Both the position numbers and the translations under genes were made by a program. 64,000 bases of DNA from Camellia lanceoleosa (Eukaryota > Streptophyta > Magnoliopsida > Ericales > Theaceae): contig CM045762.1 in assembly GCA_025200525.1 (NCBI GenBank), positions 26,836,584 through 26,900,583 on the forward strand, in the 5' to 3' direction. The notes beneath the pieces were generated by a model. That model was not told where the DNA came from. It did not search any database and was given only the letters and a program-made list of their open reading frames with translations. This document shows positions 33,219 through 42,972 of this stretch, piece after piece. Position 1 is the first letter of the stretch; each line of letters opens with the position of its first letter.

Positions 33219-36200
33219 TCTTTAGATTTCAAAGGAATCATAGTGATAATCCTTCATGTACCATTCTTGATATTGGAAAAAAAAATGAAAAACATTTTCA
33301 GCAGAAGATATTTTCCTGAAAAAGTTTTGCCTAAGAAAATATTTTCTATCAAAACAAACAGAAGCTGCACCTTCATTTTTTCTTGTTCAAGATACATAGA
33401 CAGAGATAGCTTAGCACAAACTTACAAAGTTAGAACACACAAAACCTATAATTGCAAAACAAACAAGTATTTTAAAAGCTTATTTCCTCTAACAATTTAC
33501 TCACTGCTTACCACAGGCACCTTCTCATACACTGCTTCTGCCTCCCTAAATCTCCGGGGAAGGAAAAATCGGCCCCCCAATCACTGCTGCAAGTAAATGA
33601 TGATTGCGAATGCTACACCCCCACAAGAAATACCGACATCTCAAGCCGTGGAATAATAATCTGCGCTCGGGTTTGCATAAATATATGACTCTTCAAATTG
33701 TTCGCGAGCATAGTTGTGAGCCCTGTAAAGATCGTACGCGTGTGGTAACAAGCGAACGAATGTTGTTCCAATGTAGAACGAGCGCGAAAGTGGTTTTTCA
33801 CCTGAAATTCGGAACATGTTGAGGAGGATTTGAGGGAAGAGGAACCCATCAAGGACCAAACCACCATAAGATTTTAGAGCCCCCCATAGAGAATTTTGTT
33901 GATGTACAACAATAGTAGCAGCTGCACCATAGGAAGAATACATTGTATTGTCGGACTTATTGTTCCTCACATTGAGAAACAATGCAACCAAAACCCCAAC
34001 TATGTATAACGGTATTGACACAAATAGAGCCTTTTTCTCTGCAACCCACGAGGCCTTTTGGTTGTTTTCGCCTTTTTCGCCTCCCAATCGCGCAGACCAT
34101 GTCAATTGGAGTAGTCGGAATTGCAACAAGAAAGCCACCATTGTCACAATTCTCACCATCACCTCATTAACTTCAAACCATCCACCAATCCTGAGCAATT
34201 GGCTACGACTATCGCGCTTTCCCAAGAAGAGAGTCTCAAAGTTCAACACAAGTGGAATCATGTGCCCGAAAACAAGGATCACAAGCATGACAAGAGATGC
34301 GCGGGGAAGCAATCCCGGGTTTTTCCTCACATAAAAGATTTGTAGCACCACAAAGACACAAGCTAGCGTGTTGGAGATCAAAACCATGGCGATTTCCAAA
34401 TCCATTCTCCATATTGAATTCTGCGCCTCCTCGGTGTAGTAAGTCGATGCAGACACTTCCAATTGTCCGAAGTAAAGAGGGTCGGTTTCCTTTCTCGTGC
34501 TCTTAATGGTTCCCTTGATTTTGCCCCCATTTTTTGAATTCATCGGTTGGTATTGGAATTTCACAACCACCTCACAGTCCATTGATTTAGTTTTTGATCT
34601 CTGATCATCTTTACTCAGCTTTGTACACCCTACCATCTGAGATTTCTGTTTCCTCATCATAGACACCTTCTGCAGAAATTTGAAGCACGTTGATGGAGGA
34701 AAAATTAGTAAGAGGTGAAAAATTAGTAAGAGATGAAATGCCATAAATACTTATGGCATAGCTTATATTCAATGGGCGATATGGCTTCTCTTTGCCTCCA
34801 TTTGAGACTCATCGCGTGATCCGAACACGACCACGGAATTGTCTTCATAACTTTCATCCCCACTAACACGGGATGTGCATAACCCCGACATTTTTCGCTT
34901 TGGAATCTTTAATTCTCATGTTGTTAAGCGTCATGTCATAAGAATTAGCCTTGGGATATCTCTCCCCTTTCTTCTAACAGGATTGTTGTTGTTCATTGGG
35001 CATGATTTTCTCACTCTTTCCATTTGGGTATAAGTATATCTCAAACCGAAACCCCAACCATGTTATTTTCATAGCTTCCAAACATGATTTTGTTGAAATA
35101 ACCTTCTTCATTGTGATCTTGTTAGTCCAAATCGCCCAACAATAGCTTCCTGTTCTTGATTGACCACAAAGCAGGGTACCTCAAGCTCATCTGATCGAGC
35201 AATCGCCAACGTGATCGTCTTTCAAGACTCTACAAGCAACTATGCATAAGCGGCTCTTTTCCACATCCCACGACGCCTCTGCAACGGCGTTGAATTGGGT
35301 TGGAAAGGCGATCGTAAACCATATAACTACCTTTTTCGAATTGTATCAAGAACCGAACCCTTCGCTCATCCTCGAGCATTGAATCGAGACCATGGACATC
35401 ACGCGAGGCAAAAACTCAATACCGTCATCAAGAACCGTGCAATTCTTCTTCTTCGTAGAAGAATCGCACTCGTTCTTGTACTTTAAAACGACATCGATTC
35501 GCCTCTGTGATAAGCAGAACATTCTTGGCGCAAAGAAAGAGATTGATCAATTGGAAAATCAATCCACTATCACACCCATTACCAGACTCTCACAGTACTT
35601 GTAATTCTTGGTTTCAGAGAAGCCCAAGATCCAAACAGGTTTGAAGTAATTCAAATCGGTTGAAGAGCTCAAACTCTCCAAACTTCGAAATCGAGCTATC
35701 AACTATGGTGGGATTCATGGCGTAGTTGAGCTTCAAAGCTGCATGGAAATTGAGATTTTTTTGAACCCACCATGCAAATCTTCGATTTCTCGACAAAAAC
35801 CCATTTAGCAAAAACTTCACTGAACTCGAGAATCGTTGAAATATCGGCCATGGCTAGAGTAGAAATAATTGTTTGTGGATTGCAAGTGAAGGTAGGCTTC
35901 GATTTTGTAAACTCCATTTGTATTGGTTTTGAAGATGTGTTTGGTGGGTTCGAATGAGATATATTTGTGGGGATTGAAAGAGAATTGAGAGGTGGTGGTG
36001 GTGGTGGTGAGTCCATCGCCCGTGGAAATGGTGAGGGTGATTGGAGATGGGGATAGATTGTGTAGTCAGGAAAAGTTGGGGTTGATTCAGGGACAGTTGA
36101 AGAGCAGTGATCAGAGTAAGAGAGTGATGGTGGGGTTGAAGAAGAGATTGGAGTTGCAGAGAAGATGGTGAAGAGAGAGAGAAACAAGAAAGATTGAAGA

Positions 36201-36297
36201 GACATAGCTGCAAATTTCTTCATTTCAAAAAGAAGATGAAGATAATGAAAGAAATGAGTTAACTTGATGTTGTGGAGAATGTAGGACTTTATAATCG
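33219..36297 (-). pseudogene. Broken second copy of the DUF2921 gene
   Basis: It is collinear with 17471-20593. The C-terminal third (33480-34620) is close to identical and stays in frame for 367 codons; it even carries an in-frame 9-bp gain near 34071. A TGG-to-TGA change near 33642 removes the last membrane segment and tail. The middle (34630-35830) has many one- to three-base losses, so no frame survives. The N-terminal exon start, with signal peptide, is readable from the ATG at 36223. Homology ends just past the TATA box (ACTTTATAAT at about 36287-36297), so upstream control DNA was not copied. The losses are strikingly concentrated at CHG trinucleotides, which raises the possibility of consensus error. 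Confidence 0.92.
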
Positions 36298-36442
36298 GGT
36301 GATGCTATGGTACATTTGAATGTACCATATATCAGTTATGAGGTTATGTGATTTGATATCATAACCAACATCATATAAATCATAACTATTATCAAATTAA
36401 CTCATAACTTAGTTATATTTAGTTATTTATATATACCATATT
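36298..36442. repeat. Left part of a hairpin-ended element; 11-bp stem
   Basis: TATGGTACATT (36306-36316) and AATGTACCATA (36319-36329) form a perfect stem around TG. This starts exactly where the DUF2921 duplication ends. With 41906-41985 it would form a block of about 225 bp that the copia element split. Confidence 0.5.
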
Positions 36443-36839
36443 TGTTGCGGATCGGGGGCACACCAGGGAACACAAACAAGCAATAACACACAATATTTAA
36501 CGTGGTTCGGCAAGTCGCCTATGTCCACGGGCAGCGGATCACTATATTGAGAAAAATGGAACAATTACAAGCTCTCTCAGATGTAATTCTCTCTCACTGT
36601 TTTTCTCTCTATTGAACTCACTCTGCTGTGTTTTTCCCTCTGCCTCAACCTCTCTATATATACATATCAGAGGGAGGAGGTGATTGGCCATCACCTACTC
36701 CATTCCACTCTCTTGGCTAGTCTTTGCACAAGCGGTAAGTGGGATGGTTGGTCTTTGCACTCATGGTAAGTGGGATGGTTGGTGCTGCACTCTCTCTGTT
36801 TGTGCTGCACTAATGTGAATCCACAGCCAATTTACAACA
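36443..36839 (-). repeat. 3' LTR of the copia element (397 bp)
   Basis: Ends TGTTGCGG and TTTACAACA on the + strand. It matches 41508-41900 with a few differences, including an extra TCTTTGCAC stretch near 36720 and 36750. Confidence 0.92.
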
Positions 36840-36889
36840 AATCTCCACCTTGGCGAGGATTCTCTAATCCAACATAGTGATCGATCAAC

Positions 36890-37408
36890 AACGCCTTGCA
36901 CCGAAGGTGCTCGATTCGAGATGTTGACCAAGTCCAAACAATGTTGGAACTTGATCCCAGAGACTACCTTTGTGAGCATATCGGCCGGATTATCTGCAGT
37001 ACTAATCTTTTGAAGCAGAATATCCCCTTCATTCACAATTTCTCGGATGAAATGGAAACGGACGTCAATGTGCTTGGTGCGGGAATGATGAACCTGGTTC
37101 TTTGCCAAACAAATGGCACTCTGACTGTCACAATACACCTCAACGTGCTTCTGAACAAGTCCCAAGTCTTCAATCAACCCGTGTAGCCAAATAGCTTCTT
37201 TAAAGGCTTCTGTCACTGCCATGTACTCTGCCTCTGTAGTAGACAAAGCCACCGTTGACTGAAGCGTTGACCTCCAACTCACCGACCCTTTAGCAATCGT
37301 AAATAAATACCCTGTTGTTGACCGGCGTTTGTCTAAGTCACCAGCATAATCTGAGTCCACATAACCTTTCAAATTCTGCCCGAGTCGGTTATCTCTCTCG
37401 AACTTCAA
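36890..37408 (-). pseudogene. Copia RNase H domain
   Basis: Reads [20 protein letters not shown], then [28 protein letters not shown] and [16 protein letters not shown]: the standard copia RNase H with its Asp/Glu residues present. The domain itself is open, but it is out of frame with the RT upstream. Role in the family: removal of the RNA strand during reverse transcription. Confidence 0.92.
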
Positions 37409-37436
37409 TCACGATTGGTATTGCCATGTATGTACC

Positions 37437-38515
37437 TTAGGATCCACTTCCTTTGCTGCCGGTGATCTTTTCTGGATCATGCATATACACCTTACCATAC
37501 TCACAAAGATGCGTGATGTCAGGCCTTGTACAAACCATAGCATACATTAATGCACCAACTGCATTTGCATATGAAACCTGTGCCATATGCTTCCGTTCTT
37601 CTTCTGTGCGTGGAGACATCGAAGCACTAAGCTTGAAATGAGGGCCAATGGTGTACTTACAGGTTTTGGTTTTCCCATTGATGCCAAATCATCTAACACC
37701 TTCTTTAGAATCTTGGGTTTGTGTCAAACAAAGCGTGCCCTTCTTCTGTCTCTTGATCTCCATGCCAAGAATTTTCTTTGCTTCTCCCAAATCCTTCATT
37801 TCAAACTCCCTTGCTAACTGTGCCTTGAGTTTGTCAATCTCTACCTTGCTCTTAGATGCAATTAGCATATCATCTACATATAAGAGCAAGTAGATGAAGG
37901 AACCATCGGGAAGCTTACAGAAATATACACAATGATCAAATTGACTTCTTGTGTATTCTTTCTCTATCAGGAACCGATCAAATCGCTTGTACCACTGTCT
38001 CGGGGATTGCTTCAACCCGTACAACGATTTGTTACTTCTGAGCCCAATTCTCTTTTCGGCAATTTTGAAGCCATCTGGTGGGACATGTAGATCTCCTCTT
38101 CAAGATCTCCATGTAAGAAGCGATTTGACGTCGAGTTAGGCGAGCTCGAGATCAAATCATGCAACCAAAGCTAAGGATGCGAATAGGCGTGTGCTTCTAG
38201 CGGTGAGAATACCTCATTGTAGTCTATTCCTTCCTTCTGAGCATAGCCTTTAGCTACCAATCTAGCTTTGAATCTGATGTTGTCGTTGCCTGGAATGCCT
38301 TCTTTCTTGGTGTAAACCCACTTACACCCAATTGCTTTCTTTCCCTGTGGAAGTTGCACCAACTCCCAAGTCTGGTTCTTGTGAAGTGAACCGATCTCTT
38401 CATCCATAGCCTCCTTCCATTTGACACTTTCTGGATGCTGCACGACTTCTTTGAAAGTGCACGGAACATTGTCTTCAATGATTGGAAGTGCATAGGCTAC
38501 CATATCGGTCATCAA
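37437..38515 (-). pseudogene. Copia reverse transcriptase, frameshifted
   Basis: The start at 38515 reads VVQHPESVKWKEAMDEEIGS, then WELVQLPQGKKAIGCKWVYT and FKARLVAKGYAQKEGIDYNE. A disturbed stretch at 38024-38171 breaks the frame. MYGLKQSPRQWYKRFD and the catalytic LLYVDDMLIAS box follow at 37689-38024, intact. SYANAVGALMYAMVCTRPDI lies at 37437-37619 after another shift. The key Asp residues are conserved, so the damage is in frame continuity, not in the active site. Confidence 0.92.
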
Positions 38516-39236
38516 GCGGGTTGCTTAGTAACCCTTTTACCTTTCCTGATTGCAATGGGTTCTGATTGTTGCGGAGCCTCTGGATCTTCATCTGAACTCT
38601 CTTCAGAGCTATCCTCTGAGACTTCTTCAGGATGGTTGCTTGGCTGACTAGTCTTTGCTGGAGTCTCAAACTCCACCTGCACTGACTTCTTCAATGCTTC
38701 AACTTTCTGTTGAGGATCTGGTTGCTTCAACATTGCAGACTCATCAAAGGTAACGTCTCTTCTGATGAGAACTTTCTTTGATTCAGGGCACCACAGTCTG
38801 TATCCCTTAACACCGTCACCGAAGCCCAAGAAGATGGCTTTCTTGGCTCTTGGATCCAACTTAGATTCTGTAACATGAAAATATGCTGGACATCCAAAGA
38901 TACGTAACTGATCATAATCAGTAACTGGGACTCCTGACCATACCTCCATGGGAGTCTTCCCATTCGATCTTTGCGATGGGTAGTGTTGACTAGATGACGA
39001 GCATAGTTCAATGCCTCGCCCCAATACGCCTTGCTCCATCCAGTCTGTGACAGCATACACCGGACTTTCTCCACCAAAGTGCGGTTCATGCGTTCTACAA
39101 CTCCATTCTGCGGTGTTCGAGGCGTGAAATGTCTCACTATCCTGCATTCGCAAACCTCAAAGAAGGGATCGATGTGTATTCTCCACCATTGTCGGATCGA
39201 GCTTCTTGATCCGTCTGCTCTGCAGGTCTCAATCAT
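38512..39236 (-). pseudogene. Copia integrase core, C-terminal half
   Basis: Overlapping frames carry HFTPRTPQNGVVERMNRTLV with the catalytic Glu, then MLSQTGWSKAYWGEALNYA and, in the other frame, LRIFGCPAYFHVTESKLDPR and AIFLGFGDGVKGYRLW. The switch of frame near 38970 and 39150 marks indels. The block before HFTPRTPQNG lacks a clean DNGGEY-type motif. Confidence 0.9.
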
Positions 39237-40049
39237 CTTCTTCCACGAAGAAAGATGTCTAAGACTTCATCTTTGTGCTTCATTGTATAAATCCAAACTC
39301 TTACGGAGAAATCATCAATGAGCGACACAAAGTAATGTTTACCTCCCAACGAAGCATTCTTGGAAGGTCCCCATACGTCGGTGTGGACGTAGTCTAGAAT
39401 CCCTTTGGTACGGTGAATTGCAGTACCAAACTTGATTCTTGTTTGCTTGCCCAATACACAATGCTCGCAGGACTCAAGCTTCCCCGTCTTGGCGCCTTTC
39501 AAGCCTTGCTTTACCAACCCTTGTAAAGCCTTCTCCGACATGCCCTAGGCGCATGTGCCAAAGTTTGGAAGTGTCTGATGCATCATCTTCTGAGCTGGAA
39601 CTGGTGGAGACAGCCACTTTTCCTGTGACTGTAGAGCCATCTAGGAAATATAAATTTCCCTTTCGAGTACCCTTCATTGCAACCAATGCTCCTCGAACAA
39701 CCTTGAGGACTCCACCTTCCATGGTTACTCTGTAACCTTTGGAGTCTAAAACTCCCACTGAGATGAGATTCTTGGTTAGATCTGGTACATACCGTACATC
39801 TTCAAGAATTCTGATTGTTCCATCATGGATCTTCAGTTTGATTGTTCCAATTCCCTTTGTCTGGAAAGCTTGGTCGTTGCCTATCAGCACAACTCCTCCA
39901 TCGAACTCTCGTAAGCTCGAGAACCACTGCTTGTTCGGACACATATGGAATGAACACCCGGAATCGATAATCCATTCATCAGACTGGCCGTATGATGAAA
40001 CTGTGAAGGCACCTCCTTCATCACTATCTCCATCTCGTGCAATATTCAC
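39233..40049 (-). pseudogene. Copia protease, pre-integrase and integrase N-terminal part
   Basis: The protease active site reads WIIDSGCSFHMCPNK at about 39990. It continues through FDGGVVLIGNDQAF and ISVGVLDSKGYRV to the pre-integrase LWHMRLGHVGEGF. A shift near 39540 leads to CEHCVLGKQTRIKF (zinc domain) and LDYVHTDVWGPSK, YFVSLIDDFSVRVWIY (core with catalytic Asp residues). Each piece is well preserved between indels. Confidence 0.9.
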
Positions 40050-40816
40050 CTTCTCTTCTGTCTTGTCTTTATTTGGACAATCTTTTGCCCAATGCCCTTT
40101 CTGGCGACAAGCGACATTAAATCTTTTGCAAGACGTCTTTTGTCAAGCTTTCTGGATTTTGAGCGGGACTTTCCTCGCCCTGCATTTCTTCTGTTATTGG
40201 TTCTGCCTCTGACTGTCAATGCCTCGGATGTTGAGTCCCTGTTTGCAGACTTGTCTTTCCTTCTGAACTCATTGTTCACCAAGGCGTTTGCAACATCAAT
40301 ATACTTGATCTTCTCTTTACCGTACAGTAAAGTAGTAGTGAGATGATCATACGAGTCAGGCAAGGAATTTAACAATAACAGTGCTTTGTCTTCGTCACCA
40401 ACGTGATCATCCAAATTTTTCAAGTCCGTAATAATTTTGTTGAAGTTATTTAGGTGTTCGTTCATCGAAATACCTTTAATGTAGTCGAAACGAAACAACC
40501 TCTTCCTCAAGTAGAGCCGGTTCTCAATGCTCTTGGTCATGAACTTATCTTCCAGCGCCTTCCAAAACTTCTTCGCAATATCATATTCTGTGAAGGCGTA
40601 CTTCTCCTCTTTCGCTAGGCAAAGTCGGATGGAACTGCAGGCCAGGAGATTCACCCTCTCCCATTCTATCTCGTCCAGGTCATCTGGTTTGTCTCCCAGA
40701 GTGAAGTGCAGGTTCATCTGGACAAGCATATCCTTAACTTCGCATCTCCACATGCCGAAGTTCTTTGCTTCATCGAACTTCTCTACCTCGAACTTGGCAT
40801 GGGACACGGGGCCCAA
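40046..40816 (-). pseudogene. Copia gag, 256 codons, zinc knuckle shifted out of frame
   Basis: The start ATG at 40816 begins MGPVSHAKFEVEKFDEAKNF and runs through FWKALEDKFMTKSIENRLYL, MNEHLNNFNKIITDL and LLLNSLPDSYDHL, the copia gag core. A basic Ser/Arg-rich tail follows. The expected zinc knuckle is present at about 40100 (CRQKGHWAKDC) but in another frame, two bases off, so RNA binding would be lost in the translated product. Confidence 0.92.
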
Positions 40817-40898
40817 TGCCTAGAAGTACTATCTTGGTTGAATTACTTACGGACTCGGTTGATCTAGACTCGGTGGATTCGCCATTTTTAGAAACTTC

Positions 40899-41085
40899 AA
40901 TTCAAAAATTGACCGTCGGATGTGTCCTAATGCTCCAAATAGTTGGGAAGCACTATTGGATCGTCAAAAGCAGTTCAATGCCTCGATCAAGCCAAAATAT
41001 TTTGAACACCTCGATTCAAAAACTAACCGTCGGATGTGTCGGAATATCCCAAATAGTTGGAAAACACTATTGGATCGTCAAAACG
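40899..41085. repeat. Direct repeat in the copia leader, about 115-bp period
   Basis: TTCAATTCAAAAATTGACCG (40899) and TCGATTCAAAAACTAACCGT (about 41013) begin two copies that share GTCGGATGTGTC, CCAAATAGTTGG and CACTATTGGATCGTCAAAA. They lie between the primer-binding site and gag and could have a packaging or promoter role; that is speculation. Confidence 0.8.
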
Positions 41086-41493
41086 GACTCGAATGGCTCG
41101 ACCGCAAAAAAGTTTGCCGCAGTTCAGATCTACAGAATCTGGTGCGTTGAGATGCACCGGATAATTACTCCTATCAAAGGCTGGTCAACGGCTCGTTCAA
41201 CGGCGCAGGTGGCGCGGTCAATGGAGGCTCAGCGGCCTTGGTCAACGGCGCGATAACGGTCAACTTGGCGGCGGCGGCAACGATCAGCTCGGCGGCGTGT
41301 GGGCGTGTTGCGCGGGGTCTTCACGCGCCAACTTCCAGGGGCGCGTGGGGGCGCGTGAAATGGCTTCTTGGCTCTGTTTTTGATGTTCCGGACTCCTCTC
41401 AGGGAGTTCTACCTACTGGTATGCTCAAAAGTTGATTTCGAGCACTTCGAAATCTGGGCACTTTCGGGAAAAATTGAATTTTTCGCAACCCGA

Positions 41494-41505
41494 GCTCTGA
41501 TACCA
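41494..41505 (-). other. Primer-binding site of the copia element
   Basis: TGGTATCAGAGC on the - strand, two bases after the LTR end at 41508, is an exact match to the initiator Met-tRNA site used by plant copia elements. Confidence 0.9.
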
Positions 41506-41507
41506 AT

Positions 41508-41900
41508 TGATGCGGATCCGGGGCACACCAGGGAACACAAACAAGCAATAGCACACAATATCTAACGTGGTTCGGCAAGTCGCCCTCGTCCACGGCGTGG
41601 ATCACTATATTGAGAAAAATGGAACAATTACAAGCTCTCTCAGATGTAATTCTCTCTCACTGTTTTTCTCTCTATTGAACTCACTCTGCTGTGTTTTTCC
41701 CTCTGCCTCAACCTCTCTATATATACATATCAGAGGGAGGAGGTGATTGGCCATCACCTACTCCATTCCACTCTCTTGGCTAGTGCTGCACAAACGGTAA
41801 GTGGGATGGTTGGTGCTGCACTCATGGTAAGTGGGATGGTTGGTGCTGCACTCTCTCTGTTTGTGCTGCACTAATGTGAATCCACAGCCAATTTACAACA
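41508..41900 (-). repeat. 5' LTR of the copia element (393 bp)
   Basis: TGATGCGG...TTTACAACA. It carries a CTCTATATATACATATC stretch near 41715, whose - strand reading GATATGTATATATAGAG is the likely TATA region. Confidence 0.9.
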
Positions 41901-41905
41901 ATATT

Positions 41906-41985
41906 ATCTCATAACTATCACATAACTAAATTATTTTAATAATTTAATTTTGAATTGGCAACCGGTTACACCGGTTGCCAAACAT
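41906..41985. repeat. Right part of the hairpin-ended element; perfect 12-bp stem
   Basis: TTGGCAACCGGT (41955-41966) and ACCGGTTGCCAA (41970-41981) pair perfectly around TAC. Before the copia insertion it lay about 50 bp from the present 36442 side. Confidence 0.6.
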
Positions 41986-42972
41986 AGAGCAAAGTAAATC
42001 AGGGTAGTCCAACGGTCCCAAGTCAGTTGGCCTCCCTCTCTTGCTCTAGACCCCGCTCTTGCTCTTCTCTTCTCCTCCCTCCTCTCTTCCACCATAGCCG
42101 AAGCTTCAGTGATTGCCAAAGACCACCAATCCCGTCGGCGTCGGGGCCACCGTTCTCTCAGTGTTGACATCTTTCTTCATAATCTCTCACTCTCTCGACG
42201 TCAAGAACTAGTTGCTTTCATTCTAATAGCTCAAGTTTGTTTCTAACTCTAAACTTCATTTACATTAGGGCTTTTGATTTGAAAACCCTAACCCTTATTG
42301 AATATCTGATATTAAGTTTGGTTCTCAATGAAAATTAACATCTATATCCAATAGCCGTGCCACTTTGATTTCAGAACTCTAACTGTGAAGAATGAATCTC
42401 TGATATTAATTTTTATTTTATCAGCTTTTTCCTTTGAATCTCTCTTATTGTTTGTTCATCTATGAAGCACAAACACTTAAACTTAGCTCTTCTCCCATGT
42501 GTCTACATACAAACTTCTGTTTACTTTTCATAGCTTTTTTGCTGCTAATTAATGGGTGTAGATTTTTGGGATGGTAATTTCAGACGTTGCTTTGGAGTTT
42601 AGGAGCCACACTAATATGTTTGCATTTTCCTTATATATATATATATATATTATATGCTATTTTTTCCCATTTTGATTGTATCGAACTTGATGTTGGCGAG
42701 GTCCTTTTGAAGCATGCTTTTTATTCTTATAGTAGAATTTAGGTGCAGTAAAATTTTGTATTTCATAATTACTGGCTTTGTAATTGATTTTGTTTTTTGT
42801 TGTGTGGTAAGACATTCTTTTTGTTTTTTAGGGGGAGAGGGTTAATGAAGTAGGATTCTTTTAGAACATGTTTTCATGTGTTTCTGGCTGATTCCACGAT
42901 TTTTTTTTTTTTTTTTTTTTCTTGTGATTCTTGGTTTTGGCAGTCATCATCTCAATTGACCAATGCACAAGG
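41986..42972 (+). other. Possible 5' end of a spliced transcription unit
   Basis: A mixed-composition, CT-rich stretch (42030-42260, with TCTCTTCTCCTCCC) looks like a plant 5' leader. A short block at 42944-42972 has exon borders: GGCAG before TCATCATCTCAATTGACC and AAG|GTAAAA after. T-rich intron-like DNA lies between. It may belong to the C48 peptidase-like gene ending at 48801. No protein family is recognised in these parts. Confidence 0.3.

Larger units (their letters stand above)
36443..41900 (-). mobile_element. Ty1/copia LTR retrotransposon, 5,458 bp, full length but non-functional
   Basis: Both ends are defined: TGTTGCGG...TTTACAACA, with ATATT duplicated at 36438-36442 and 41901-41905. 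On the - strand the order is LTR, Met-tRNA primer site, leader, gag, protease, integrase, RT, RNase H, LTR; integrase before RT identifies copia. [11 protein letters not shown] in RNase H and the RT features fit the Tork/Tnt1 lineage (family knowledge). The two LTRs are similar but carry substitutions and short indels. Frameshifts interrupt gag-pol several times. Confidence 0.95.

Noticed and set aside
33641..34744. 367-codon frame as an independent functional gene
   Set aside because: It starts inside the homologous region of the intact gene and stops at a TGA replacing a conserved Trp; it is a pseudogene piece.
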